Assembly: GCA_001270045.2 (NCBI GenBank)
Contig: DF970690.1
Span: 1 to 64,000, forward strand
Direction: 5' to 3'
Source: Bacteroidales bacterium 6E
Lineage (GTDB): Bacteria; Bacteroidota; Bacteroidia; Bacteroidales; Prolixibacteraceae
Length of the DNA stretch: 64,000 bases
This document shows, piece after piece, positions 53,689 to 63,265 of this stretch (its first letter is position 1; the number at the start of each line of letters is the position of its first letter). The position numbers and the translations under genes are program-made. Below the pieces are notes generated by a model that did no database searches, was not told where the DNA came from, and worked only from the letters and a program-made list of their open reading frames with translations.

Positions 53689-54927
53689 ATGGAAAATCTG
53701 GTCACCAGATTCATTGAATACGCAAAAACCTATACCACTTCGGACCCCAAAAGCGAAACATTTCCCAGTACCAATCGGCAGCTTGCTTTTGCCGCAACCC
53801 TTGCGGAGGAACTGAAATCAATCGGCCTGTCGGAAGTCGAGGTGGACAAACATGGCTATGTGATGGCCACCTTGCCTGCCAACATTCCCGGTAATATCCC
53901 TGTTGTCGGCTTCGTCGCACACATGGATACCAGTCCGGACTTTTCGGGTGAGAATGTCAAGCCCCAAATCATCAAGGAATATGATGGCAGTAAATTGGTA
54001 CTTAACAAGGAAAACAACATCGTGCTGGACCCGGCTGAATTCCCGGAACTCAAAAACTGCATCGGTCTTGACCTGATCACGAGTGATGGCACCACCCTGT
54101 TGGGCGCTGACGACAAGGCCGGGATTGCCGAGATTGTGACGGCCATGGAGATCCTGGTCCGCAAACCGGAAATCAAGCATGGCAAGATCAGGATTTGCTT
54201 TACACCCGATGAAGAAATCGGACATGGTGCCGACCATTTCGACGTGGAAAAATTTGGTGCCGACTTTGCCTATACCCTCGACGGAAGCGAACTGGGCGAA
54301 CTGGAATTCGAGAATTTCAACGCTGCCCATGCCGTGATCGAGATTCAGGGAAAGAGTGTCCACCCGGGAACGGCCAAAAACAAAATGATCAATGCCCTGA
54401 TCGTGGCAAACCGGATCATTTCCATGTTGCCTGCCTCCCAGCGTCCCGAACATACCGAGGGCTATGAAGGGTTCTTCCACCTGGTATCGCTGTCGGGCAA
54501 TGTATCCAATGCCTCGCTGGAATTGATCATCAGGGACCACGACCGTGAGAAATTTGAGCAAAAGAAATCGCTGATGACCGATGTGGTCAGGATGCTGAAC
54601 TCGGAGTATGGAACAAAGGTGATCAAACTGGAGATGAACGACCAGTATTTCAACATGCGTGAAAAAATCGAACCGGTGATGTTCGTCGTTGAACTGGCCA
54701 GGAACGCAATGTTGCAGGCCAGCATCCAGCCTAAGGTGAAAGCCATCAGGGGCGGGACCGACGGCGCACGGTTGTCGTATATGGGCCTCCCCTGCCCCAA
54801 TATCTTTGCCGGTGGCATGAATTTTCACGGCCCTTACGAGTTTGTTCCCATCCGTTACATGGAAAAAGCGGTGGAAGTCATTCTCAACATCTGTCAAATG
54901 ATCCCGGGGATGCAGGCCAAACCATGA
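53689..54927 (+). CDS. pepT: Peptidase T (tripeptide aminopeptidase)
   Basis: 412 residues. M20-family zinc aminopeptidase removing the N-terminal residue of tripeptides. VAHMDTSPDFSGENVKP and LLGADDKAGIAEIV give metal ligands, FTPDEEIGHGAD the catalytic Glu pair, and GKSVHPGTAKNKMINA the dimerisation lid. Full length. The stop overlaps the tilS start by 4 bp (ATGA). Confidence 0.96.
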   Translation: MENLVTRFIEYAKTYTTSDPKSETFPSTNRQLAFAATLAEELKSIGLSEVEVDKHGYVMATLPANIPGNIPVVGFVAHMDTSPDFSGENVKPQIIKEYDGSKLVLNKENNIVLDPAEFPELKNCIGLDLITSDGTTLLGADDKAGIAEIVTAMEILVRKPEIKHGKIRICFTPDEEIGHGADHFDVEKFGADFAYTLDGSELGELEFENFNAAHAVIEIQGKSVHPGTAKNKMINALIVANRIISMLPASQRPEHTEGYEGFFHLVSLSGNVSNASLELIIRDHDREKFEQKKSLMTDVVRMLNSEYGTKVIKLEMNDQYFNMREKIEPVMFVVELARNAMLQASIQPKVKAIRGGTDGARLSYMGLPCPNIFAGGMNFHGPYEFVPIRYMEKAVEVILNICQMIPGMQAKP

Positions 54928-56243
54928 TCAACCGATTTACGCAATATTATTCAGGGAACCAGTTATTCCAGCATTCCGACAAGATCTTGCTTGCCGTTAG
55001 CGGAGGTATCGACTCCATGGTCCTATGGCGACTGTTCGAGGAGGCAGGACTGAATTATGCCGTGGCGCACTGCAATTTCCATCTCAGGGGCGATGACTCA
55101 AACCAGGATGAAGCTTTCGTCAGGGAAAAAGCCGACGAACTGGGAGTGAAGCTATACGTAACCCATTTTGACACGCAGGAATATGCCGCAGCGGCTGGCA
55201 TCTCGATCGAAATGGCGGCCCGGAAGCTACGCTACGACTGGTTCGAGGAGACCAGGCGGGACGGAAATTTCAGGTGGATTTCCACTGCCCACCACCTGGA
55301 CGACATGCTGGAAACCTTCTTCATCAACCTTGTCCGCAAGACGGGCATACGGGGATTGACAGGCATCAAACCCAAATCGGGCTATCTGGTAAGGCCATTG
55401 CTGTTTGCCAGCCGGAATGAAATCGAGGCGTTCGCCCAATCAAGGGAAATTGATTACCGCACCGACATCACCAACGAGGATGTCGTTTACCAACGGAATT
55501 TCATCCGGCACCGGATCATCCCGGAACTGGAAAAGCTCAACCCGGCCTTCCGCAACAACCTTGCTGAAACCATGGAAAACCTGAGGCAGGCGGAGGAGTT
55601 CAACGACTATGAGACTGCCCGGCAAATCAGGAAAATCAGTGATCCACAGAATCCCAACGAAATCACCGTCTCCTCGTTGTTAAAACAGGCATTTCCCGAC
55701 CAGCTGCTGTTTGCGTGGATGACCCGCTATGGATTCAACCCTTCAATCATCAGGGAAGTGTTTTCACATCTCGAAGGAGAACCAGGCAGGCAATTCTTTT
55801 CCAGGACCCACCGACTGGTGATCGATCGTAACAAGCTGATTGTTACGCCTATTCCTGAAAACAACGAAGAAATCTTCTATATCGAACATTCAGATACCTG
55901 GCTGGGCCATCCCATGCAGATGACCATAACCCGGCATGACGCTTCGGCATTCAGGATCAATTCAGATCCCCGGACTGCCTGTCTGGATGAAGATAAACTG
56001 GAATATCCTCTGACACTTCGAAGGTGGTCACCGGGAGAATATTTCCAACCATTGGGAATGCACGGATTCAAAAAAATCAGCGACTTCTTTATCGACCAGA
56101 AGCTATCGATTCCCGAAAAGGAAAACACCTGGATATTATACAGTGGCGGGAAGGTTGTATGGATCGTGGGTTACCGGATCGACAATCGTTTCAAGATCAC
56201 GAAGGAGACCAAAAAAGTGGTTCAGCTGACCTTAGACACTTAG
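54924..56243 (+). CDS. tilS: tRNA(Ile)-lysidine synthase
   Basis: 439 residues. Converts C34 of the tRNA-Ile CAU anticodon to lysidine, allowing AUA decoding; essential. The PP-loop LAVSGGIDSMVLWR is at residues 21-34, the HCNFHLRGDDSNQDE segment and ISTAHHLDDMLETFF follow, and the C-terminal domain with LTLRRWSPGEYFQPLGM contacts tRNA. Coupled to pepT through ATGA. Its last 12 bp overlap the convergent hydrolase gene. Confidence 0.95.
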   Translation: MINRFTQYYSGNQLFQHSDKILLAVSGGIDSMVLWRLFEEAGLNYAVAHCNFHLRGDDSNQDEAFVREKADELGVKLYVTHFDTQEYAAAAGISIEMAARKLRYDWFEETRRDGNFRWISTAHHLDDMLETFFINLVRKTGIRGLTGIKPKSGYLVRPLLFASRNEIEAFAQSREIDYRTDITNEDVVYQRNFIRHRIIPELEKLNPAFRNNLAETMENLRQAEEFNDYETARQIRKISDPQNPNEITVSSLLKQAFPDQLLFAWMTRYGFNPSIIREVFSHLEGEPGRQFFSRTHRLVIDRNKLIVTPIPENNEEIFYIEHSDTWLGHPMQMTITRHDASAFRINSDPRTACLDEDKLEYPLTLRRWSPGEYFQPLGMHGFKKISDFFIDQKLSIPEKENTWILYSGGKVVWIVGYRIDNRFKITKETKKVVQLTLDT

Positions 56244-57065
56244 TGAAAGCACCGACTCGGTGATCGTGTCGTTCCCTGCTTTTTCTCTTGACTGGTCCTT
56301 GATAAACAGGATGGATAACCGGTTGAATACATCGGGCTGGTCGAGGTTACAGCAGTGCCCGCTGTTCCGGATAACCTCAAGTTTGGAGTTGATGTGCCTG
56401 CGTGCAAGGTCCATTACCATCGGAAGAAACATGTGATCGCGATCTCCCATCAGGTATAATACAGGGGCCGAGGCTTCGCGATGGATAAATTCGTTCAGCT
56501 GGTCCTTGATCTCGTGCGACATTCTGAGCCATTTGCCAAATTCGGCCTTACCCAGTTTGATGGCTTCCTGTACAAACAGTTTGCGTGCCGCGGCACTCCT
56601 TTTGGAGGGCATCAGGATCATCGCATTCAGCTTGTAAAGCCACATATAGGGAAGAATGGTATTGAGAAGCCGGGCCGTATTGACCAGCACGTTGATCTTC
56701 TTGTTAAATTGTACGACCGCACCCCCCAGGATAATTGACTCGGCACGTCCCGGCACCAGCTTGTCGATGGCCCTGATGACGATTGAGCCCAGCGAGATGC
56801 CGACGAAATGGGCCTTCTCGATGCCCACATGGTCCATGATATCGATGACATCCCTGGCAATCTCGTCAAAACGGTATTGGTCGGCAGAGGTAATGTTCCG
56901 CATTTTGGATTTCCCGTGTCCCCGCAAGTCGATCAGGAGAACATTGAAATGCTTTTTGAAGTCCCTGAGCTGACGGAACCAAACTACGTTACTGCCACCC
57001 GCGCCGTGAATAAACACCACCCATGTGGATGATTCGGGATGTTTAAATGCCTTGTGATAAATCAT
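56232..57065 (-). CDS. Alpha/beta-hydrolase-fold protein
   Basis: 277 residues. Oxyanion-hole segment VFIHGAGGSN, nucleophile elbow GISLGS (Ser near residue 96), acid residue near YLMGDRDHMF and the catalytic His in NSGHCCNLDQP complete the triad. An alpha-helical lid at about 125-190 covers the active site. Esterase, lipase or C-C hydrolase; substrate unknown. It ends inside the 3' end of tilS on the other strand. Confidence 0.85.
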   Translation of the reverse strand: MIYHKAFKHPESSTWVVFIHGAGGSNVVWFRQLRDFKKHFNVLLIDLRGHGKSKMRNITSADQYRFDEIARDVIDIMDHVGIEKAHFVGISLGSIVIRAIDKLVPGRAESIILGGAVVQFNKKINVLVNTARLLNTILPYMWLYKLNAMILMPSKRSAAARKLFVQEAIKLGKAEFGKWLRMSHEIKDQLNEFIHREASAPVLYLMGDRDHMFLPMVMDLARRHINSKLEVIRNSGHCCNLDQPDVFNRLSILFIKDQSREKAGNDTITESVLSLSV

Positions 57066-57368
57066 AAAAACGCAACATCAATCACCGGAAGAAAAATGCC
57101 GGCTCCTAAAGAAACAAAAATTTCCGGAATGGAGTTCAGGGAGACACATTCCCCAAATTGAATTTCATATTTGGGATGCCAATCCCTAAAATCTTCGAAC
57201 CAAATGTTCGAGACCTGTACCTTTATCCCGATTAAGAGGTAACCGGATCACCATTTGGAAGTTTGGAAAGGATAAACTGAATCCCGTTCCCGCCAGATAT
57301 TTTCCACACCATGCTTCCTGATCGAAAGAAATGCCCTATTTTTAAACTTTTCAAAAAACATGTATCCC

Positions 57369-58226
57369 ATGAAAACCAAAATCATCCTGATCATTCTCCT
57401 GGGTTGCCTTTCGTTCCAAATGAAGGCACAGTCAAGCCAGCTTACCGCCAACCAGGTAATCGACCACATAAAAAAGGCGGTGACCAGTCCATGGTTATCG
57501 GAAACGGTCGACACCTTTAAGTCAGGCAACCCTGACGACAAGGTAACGGGAGTTGCCGTTTGCATGTTTGCCGACATGGAGACCCTGAAAGAGGCGGTAA
57601 ACAGGAGCTGCAACCTCATCATTACCCACGAGCCCGTGTTTTACAGCCATTTGGACGCGACCGAACCCATCAAGAACGATCCGGTCTTCGCTGAAAAAAT
57701 GCGATTCATCGAAAAACACGGATTGATCATCTGGAGGTTTCATGACCATTGGCACATGACCTCGCCCGACGGCATTTCGGTAGGGATGATCAGGAAACTG
57801 GGCTGGGAAAAGTACAGAACCACCCCTAACCGGCAATTGTTCAAGCTTCCCGAGACCAGTCTGAAGGATCTTGCCAGCCAATTGCATGATTTGTTCAAAA
57901 CCAATACACTCCGGGTCATTGGTGACCCCGACATGAAATTCAGCCGTGTAGCCTTCAGCGCAGGTGCACCCGGAGGAAGCCGCCACATCGCAACCCTTGG
58001 TCAACAGGATGTTGAGGTATTGGTGGCCGGCGAAGCCAGCGAGTGGGAAACCTACATGTATGCTAACGATGCCCGTCAGCAAGGCCAAAAGAAAGCGGTC
58101 ATTTTGTTAGGGCACATTCCCTCGGAGGAAGCCGGTATGGAATATTGTGCCGAATGGCTCTCCGGACTGGTTCCATCGGTTCCGGTCACATTCATCGCCA
58201 ACAAGGAGGTATTCTGGATACCATAA
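57369..58226 (+). CDS. Exported NIF3-like dinuclear metal protein
   Basis: 285 residues from ATG 57369 with a signal peptide (MKTKIILIILLGCLSFQMKAQ). NIF3 features: LIITHEPVFYSHLD near the first metal site, RFHDHWHMTSPDGI in the middle, and GEASEWETYMYANDARQQG with HIPSEEAGMEYC near the C-terminus, where His and Glu would complete a two-metal centre. NIF3/YbgI proteins are normally cytosolic, so export is unusual. Next genes are a GntP permease (34 bp) and a HAD phosphatase, suggesting one unit. Confidence 0.85.
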   Translation: MKTKIILIILLGCLSFQMKAQSSQLTANQVIDHIKKAVTSPWLSETVDTFKSGNPDDKVTGVAVCMFADMETLKEAVNRSCNLIITHEPVFYSHLDATEPIKNDPVFAEKMRFIEKHGLIIWRFHDHWHMTSPDGISVGMIRKLGWEKYRTTPNRQLFKLPETSLKDLASQLHDLFKTNTLRVIGDPDMKFSRVAFSAGAPGGSRHIATLGQQDVEVLVAGEASEWETYMYANDARQQGQKKAVILLGHIPSEEAGMEYCAEWLSGLVPSVPVTFIANKEVFWIP

Positions 58227-58260
58227 CGGCACCCATGTCTCATCACCCTAAAATATAAAG

Positions 58261-59604
58261 ATGCAACCCGATTATTGGCTCCTGATGGTCCTGCTGCTGT
58301 CGATCGCGATGATTGTGGCAGGGACCTCCCGTTTTAAGATACATCCTTTCCTGGTATTGATTGCTGCTTCCTATTTTGTTGGAATCAGTGCAGGGATGCA
58401 AACCGGCAGGATATCTGAGGTCATTGCATCAGGTTTTGGAAGCCTGATGGCAGGGATCGGTTTGGTGATCGTATTCGGGACCCTGATTGGCACCGTTCTT
58501 GAAAAATCAGGTGCAGCCATTAAGCTGGCAGAATGGGTGATCCGCATCATCGGTCCCCGCTACCCAGCCCTGGCCATGTCGATCATCGGGTATATCGTAT
58601 CTATTCCCGTGTTCTGTGACTCTGCATTCATCATCCTCTCCACCCTGAAGAAAAACCTGGCGCTTAAGACCCGCAAGTCACCGCTGGTGCTGTCGATTGC
58701 GCTTGCCACCGGACTCTATGCCACCCACACGTTTGTCCCCCCGACTCCCGGCCCCATTGCGGCAGCGGGGAACCTGGGTCTCAATGACCATCTGGGAACG
58801 GTGATCGGGTTTGGGCTGGTGGTGGCATTTGTTGCCGCGTTATCCGGATATATTTGGTCATTGCGCCTGGACAAGTCATCCCATGAAGTTTTGCCCCCAA
58901 ACGACGAGCCCGTTCCAGCCCCGACACATAAACTTCCGTCGATATATAAATCAATACTGCCCATATTGGTTCCCATTGTCCTGATCGCAATACGATCATT
59001 TGCCGGAATGCCTTTCAAACCCTTGGGTGAAGGATATCTCTATTCACTGTTTGATTTTGCGGGATCACCACTCAATGCCCTGGTGATCGGATTCCTGTTT
59101 TCGCTCCTGTTATTTCCGAAATTTGACAAAGAGACCCTTTCGGGCTGGGTGGGTGAGTCGATCGTGCTGGCAGCCCCTATCCTATTGATTACCGGAGCTG
59201 GTGGCTCATTCGGGGCCATCCTGAAAGAGACACGCATCGGAGATATCCTGGGTGAAGCCCTGGCCCAATATGAATTAGGCATTTTCCTGCCCTTCATCGT
59301 GGCAGCCATTTTCAAATCAGCACAAGGATCCAGCACAGTGTCGCTGGTGACCACCTCGGCCCTGATTGCCCCCTTGCTGCCATCACTCGGACTCGACTCC
59401 GTCACGGGAGCCGCCATTGCCGTCATGGCAACCGGAGCAGGGGCCATGACCGTCTCTCATGCGAACGACAGCTATTTCTGGGTAGTCACCCAATTCTCGG
59501 GCATGGATGTTACCACCGGTTACAAGAGCCATACCATGGCCACATTGATCCAGGGGATCACCGCCATGGTCACCGTTTGGATACTCAGTCTGATATTCAT
59601 TTAA
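58261..59604 (+). CDS. Gluconate:H+ symporter, GntP family
   Basis: 447 residues with about 12-14 membrane segments, full family length. SGAAIKLAEWVIRIIGPRYPALAMS, the re-entrant TPGPIAAAGNLG and VTGAAIAVMATGAGAMTVSHANDSYFWV are GntP family signatures. Takes up gluconate or related sugar acids. It lies between the NIF3-like gene and the HAD phosphatase in the same direction, and the convergent operon at 60323 also handles a sugar acid. Confidence 0.9.
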   Translation: MQPDYWLLMVLLLSIAMIVAGTSRFKIHPFLVLIAASYFVGISAGMQTGRISEVIASGFGSLMAGIGLVIVFGTLIGTVLEKSGAAIKLAEWVIRIIGPRYPALAMSIIGYIVSIPVFCDSAFIILSTLKKNLALKTRKSPLVLSIALATGLYATHTFVPPTPGPIAAAGNLGLNDHLGTVIGFGLVVAFVAALSGYIWSLRLDKSSHEVLPPNDEPVPAPTHKLPSIYKSILPILVPIVLIAIRSFAGMPFKPLGEGYLYSLFDFAGSPLNALVIGFLFSLLLFPKFDKETLSGWVGESIVLAAPILLITGAGGSFGAILKETRIGDILGEALAQYELGIFLPFIVAAIFKSAQGSSTVSLVTTSALIAPLLPSLGLDSVTGAAIAVMATGAGAMTVSHANDSYFWVVTQFSGMDVTTGYKSHTMATLIQGITAMVTVWILSLIFI

Positions 59605-59621
59605 TAAACAACTTAATACAT

Positions 59622-60284
59622 ATGCAACCGTTGCCTGAATTTACAGCCGTCATTTTCGATATGGATGGCGTCCTGATCAACAGTGAGACCTTTTACAGCG
59701 AAATGGAGCAAGTCCATTTCAAAATGCTCGGTTTGAATATCCCGCACGAAGAACATGTCACCTACCAGGGAACCGCCACCGATGAAATGTGGCGAACCAT
59801 CAAGGAAAAACATGGAGTGCCCCACTCTCTAGAGGAGCTGGTGGAAATGACCGGAAGCCTGACCATTCCAACTTTTCAGGAAATGGAAGAGATCCCGTTG
59901 ATGCCGAAAATTAAGGACCTTCTGGAAGTCCTGAAAGGCAAAAACATCCCTCTTGCTCTGGCTTCCTCTTCATATCCGGAGGTCATTGACATCGTACTGG
60001 ACAAATCCGGTCTCCGTAAATATTTCCCGATTACCGTCAACAGCAAGATGGTTGGCAAAAGCAAACCAGCCCCCGACATTTTCCTTCTGGCGGCCAAATT
60101 ACTGGGTGTCAATCCCGGCGAATGCATCGTCATAGAAGACTCGACCAATGGCATCAGGGCTGCCCGGGATGCCGGAATGTATTGCATAGCCTATAACGGT
60201 CCGGGAGCCGAATTCCAGGATCAGTCGCAAGCCCAACAGATCATCACCGATTATGGTGAGATCATCAGGATTCTTGGAGAATGA
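59622..60284 (+). CDS. HAD-superfamily phosphatase (beta-phosphoglucomutase-like)
   Basis: 220 residues from ATG 59622. FDMDGVLINSE holds the nucleophile and acid aspartates, LASSSYPE the second motif, K in NSKMVGKSKPAPDIF the third, and IEDSTNGIRAARDAGM the fourth. A helical cap domain sits between the first two. Probably dephosphorylates a sugar phosphate; the neighbouring gluconate permease suggests a sugar acid phosphate. Starts 17 bp after gntP. Confidence 0.88.
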   Translation: MQPLPEFTAVIFDMDGVLINSETFYSEMEQVHFKMLGLNIPHEEHVTYQGTATDEMWRTIKEKHGVPHSLEELVEMTGSLTIPTFQEMEEIPLMPKIKDLLEVLKGKNIPLALASSSYPEVIDIVLDKSGLRKYFPITVNSKMVGKSKPAPDIFLLAAKLLGVNPGECIVIEDSTNGIRAARDAGMYCIAYNGPGAEFQDQSQAQQIITDYGEIIRILGE

Positions 60285-60322
60285 TCAAGCCTGATCATTC
60301 AAGACTTGCTGAAAGGGAAAAA

Positions 60323-61786
60323 TCAGAATCCCAGCCTTTGCGGTAACCAGAGCGCAATCTGGGGCAGGTACGTCACCAGAAGCAGCACGACCACCATGGC
60401 AATGAACATGGGAATCAAAGGCTTGATGACCTTCTCGATGCTGAGTCCTGAAACGCTGCATCCGATAAAGAGGACCGACCCGACCGGAGGGGTGCACAGT
60501 CCCACACTTAAATTCAGGGTCATGATGATCCCAAAGTGAACAGGATCAACCCCGATTGCAGAAACGATTGGCAAAAAGATCGGGGTAAAGATGAGGACGG
60601 CAGGTGTCATATCCATAAATATGCCCACAAACAGCAGGATCATGTTGATCATCAGGAGGATCATGAACGGATTCGAGGAAATGCCCATCAAGCCTTCCGT
60701 CACGTTCTGGGGGATGTTTTCGAATGCCATCACCCAGCTTAACCCAATACTGGTAGCCACCAGCAACAATACGATGGCCGTGGTTTTAACCGATCTCAGA
60801 ATAATATCAGGCAGGTCACCGACCTTGATTTCACGGTATACAAAAGCCAGTGCCAACGAATAAAGCACAGCAATGGCCGATGCTTCGGTGGCGGTAAAGT
60901 ACCCGGCCACGATCCCGCCGATCACGATCACCAACAGCAGAAGGCTGGGTAAAGCATCCCACAACTTACGGACACCAAATTTGGCCTTTTCCCGGTTGCG
61001 GATGGTCTTGATGGTGATCCAGATCCCCAGGCCGCCCAAAATTGCCATGAGCAAAATCCGGTTAAAGGGAGGCAGGAAATGGATCCTGGCATAGTTAACG
61101 CCCTTGATGGCCAGCATCACCCCGGCCACCAGCACGGCCACAACCGCCAGGGCCTTAACCGCTGCCATGATACCCTTTCGCTTATAAATTAACATGGTCA
61201 TGGCTGTGATCATGATTCCCAGACCAGTGAGTATTCCGGGGATATAACCTGCCAGAAATAGTGCCGTGATGGAAACACCCCCGCTGGCCAGTGAATAAAC
61301 GATCAGGATATTGCTGGGAGGGATTGAAAGTCCCGTGGTGGCTGAAGTGATATTCACCGCTGCACTGAAATTATCCTTGTACCCTTCCTTCTTCATTTCA
61401 GGCCCCATGATACTCCCGATGGCAGAAGCCGAAGCGGCGGCAGATCCGGATATGGCCCCGAAAAGCATGTTGGCCAGTACGTTCACCATTGCCAGTCCTC
61501 CGGGGATCGTTCCAACCAGCACACGGGCCAGGTTGATGAGCCTGATGGCAATACCCCCGCTGTTCATGATGTTGCCTGCCAGCACAAAGAAAGGGATAGC
61601 GAGCAGCGCAAAGCTGTCGAGACCAGTGGCCATCCGTTGTGAAAATGTTGTCAGGGCAGCCAAAAGGTCAATGCTGACCAGCATGGTCAGGATACCTGAA
61701 ATGCCAATGCTAAAAGCGATGGGCACCCCAATGACCAACAAGAATATGAAGCTGACAACCAATACGATTATTTCGAAGAATTCCAT
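60323..61786 (-). CDS. dctM: TRAP transporter large permease DctM
   Basis: 487 residues from ATG 61786. Large membrane subunit of a tripartite ATP-independent periplasmic transporter. IGVPIAFSIGISGILTML at the start, SGSAAASASAIGSIMGPEMKKEGY, GLSIPPSNILIVYS and the closing LSVGLCTPPVGSVLF are family signatures. A central hydrophilic insertion of about 60 residues (near 220-290) is longer than usual. Couples Na+ flow to uptake of a carboxylate bound by DctP. Last gene of the operon. Confidence 0.93.
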   Translation of the reverse strand: MEFFEIIVLVVSFIFLLVIGVPIAFSIGISGILTMLVSIDLLAALTTFSQRMATGLDSFALLAIPFFVLAGNIMNSGGIAIRLINLARVLVGTIPGGLAMVNVLANMLFGAISGSAAASASAIGSIMGPEMKKEGYKDNFSAAVNITSATTGLSIPPSNILIVYSLASGGVSITALFLAGYIPGILTGLGIMITAMTMLIYKRKGIMAAVKALAVVAVLVAGVMLAIKGVNYARIHFLPPFNRILLMAILGGLGIWITIKTIRNREKAKFGVRKLWDALPSLLLLVIVIGGIVAGYFTATEASAIAVLYSLALAFVYREIKVGDLPDIILRSVKTTAIVLLLVATSIGLSWVMAFENIPQNVTEGLMGISSNPFMILLMINMILLFVGIFMDMTPAVLIFTPIFLPIVSAIGVDPVHFGIIMTLNLSVGLCTPPVGSVLFIGCSVSGLSIEKVIKPLIPMFIAMVVVLLLVTYLPQIALWLPQRLGF

Positions 61787-61790
61787 GGGT

Positions 61791-62270
61791 TTAGTTTTTC
61801 CGGTTTTGTCTGACCATGTGGACAATGTGATCGATATCAAAATAGGCAATCAGAAGACCGCTGAGGGGAAGCACCAGGTATACAAAGCCTAGCGGCAGAC
61901 CGAGTGCGGCAGACCGAACCCCAAGGTAGAACCGGGTATACGACAGCCAAATGCCACCGATGACCAGCACCGCGATCGAAAAGAACACGATCAGGATGCT
62001 GATGGCCATTTCCAGCTTGTATCGGCGTTCAGGAGAGCTTTTCTGAAGTAGGATATCTATGGCAAGGTGTTCACGTTTTCCTGCTACGTAAGCGGCTCCC
62101 AGAAGCCCTACCCAGATGAGCAGGAACCCAGCCAGCTCGTCGGTGAAACTGCTGGGGGAACTCATGATGTAACGGCTGATGACCTGCCAGGTCACGTCCA
62201 CCACCAACACCGACATGATGAACACCAACGTCCATTCCAGTCCTTTCTCTATTTTGTTTCTTATGGTCAT
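61791..62270 (-). CDS. dctQ: TRAP transporter small permease DctQ
   Basis: 159 residues with four membrane segments. VDVTWQVISRYIMSSPSSFTDELAGFLLIWVGLLGAAYV is in segments the typical DctQ signature (WQVISRY, then ELAGFLLIW). Joins DctM in the membrane complex. Gaps of 4 and 10 bp on both sides show co-transcription. Confidence 0.92.
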   Translation of the reverse strand: MTIRNKIEKGLEWTLVFIMSVLVVDVTWQVISRYIMSSPSSFTDELAGFLLIWVGLLGAAYVAGKREHLAIDILLQKSSPERRYKLEMAISILIVFFSIAVLVIGGIWLSYTRFYLGVRSAALGLPLGFVYLVLPLSGLLIAYFDIDHIVHMVRQNRKN

Positions 62271-62280
62271 GGTTCAGATT

Positions 62281-63261
62281 TTATTCAACTGCCTGGATTC
62301 GTTTTATGTAGGAATAGATCAGGGGATGCGAAGCATAACTTTCCAGCAGTGGCTGGACCTTGTCGATGAATGGCTGCTTCTCGGGATAATTCACCTGGAC
62401 GCCCGCCTTGATCACCTCGTCGAGTGATTCCTTTTCAGATTCTGCCCAGAGTTTTCTTTGCAAAATCACCGACTCATCTGCTGCCTGCTGCACCCACTCC
62501 TTTTCCTGTGGAGAAAGCTTGTCCCACAACTTTTGGCTAAAAATAAGCACATCGGGAATGGTGGTGTGCTCATTGAGCGAATAATACTTGCAAACCTCAT
62601 AGTGGCGGGAGGTATACAGACTGGGAGGATTGTTCTCGGCACCATCGACCACGCCACTTTGCAGGGCAGTATAGAGTTCGCCCCAGGTTATCGGGGTGGC
62701 TGATCCCCCCAGGGTACGCATCATTTCTACTGCGGTGATGCTCTGCATGACGCGGATCTTCAATCCGGCCAGGTCTTCAGGCTTTTCGATTGGCTTGTTT
62801 TTGGTATAGAAACTCCTCGACCCTGCATCATAGTAACAAAGCCCCCTGATCCACTTGTCCTCGGTCGACAGCAACAACTCCTTGCCAATATCCCCGTCGA
62901 GTACCCTGAAGCTATGTTCCCGGCTCCGGAACACGTATGGAAGTCCGAAGACCTTGTAGGCATCAGTAAAACTTTCCATGGTGGCAGCCGATACCTTGGT
63001 AATGGCCAGGCTCCCGATCTGCAGCAATTCCACGCACTGCTGTTCCGATCCCAGCTGACCGGCAGGGTAAATATCAATCGTTAACTTACCCTCCGACAAT
63101 TCGGCGGCACGCTGGGCCATGAAAACCATTGCCTCATGAACCGGATGATCCGTGGGCAACCCGTGGGCCAGCTTTAATTCCCGACCCTCCTTGATCTGGC
63201 AGGAAGAAAGAAATACGGCGAAAATGAGAAGGTAAATTTTGCTTCGTAAAGGCATTGTCAT
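62281..63261 (-). CDS. dctP: TRAP transporter substrate-binding lipoprotein DctP
   Basis: 326 residues from ATG 63261 (ATG 63255 also possible). Lipoprotein signal ending SSCQ. The mature part shows HGLPTDHPVHEAM, YPAGQLGSEQQCVELLQIG, the substrate-carboxylate arginine region LKIRVMQSITAVEMMRTLGG, and GAENNPPSLYTSRHYEVCKYYS, as in DctP proteins for C4-dicarboxylates and sugar acids. The pairing with a KDPG aldolase favours a hexuronate or aldonate substrate. An upstream extension of the frame runs through the aldolase gene and is not used. Confidence 0.92.
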   Translation of the reverse strand: MTMPLRSKIYLLIFAVFLSSCQIKEGRELKLAHGLPTDHPVHEAMVFMAQRAAELSEGKLTIDIYPAGQLGSEQQCVELLQIGSLAITKVSAATMESFTDAYKVFGLPYVFRSREHSFRVLDGDIGKELLLSTEDKWIRGLCYYDAGSRSFYTKNKPIEKPEDLAGLKIRVMQSITAVEMMRTLGGSATPITWGELYTALQSGVVDGAENNPPSLYTSRHYEVCKYYSLNEHTTIPDVLIFSQKLWDKLSPQEKEWVQQAADESVILQRKLWAESEKESLDEVIKAGVQVNYPEKQPFIDKVQPLLESYASHPLIYSYIKRIQAVE

Positions 63262-63265
63262 GGTT

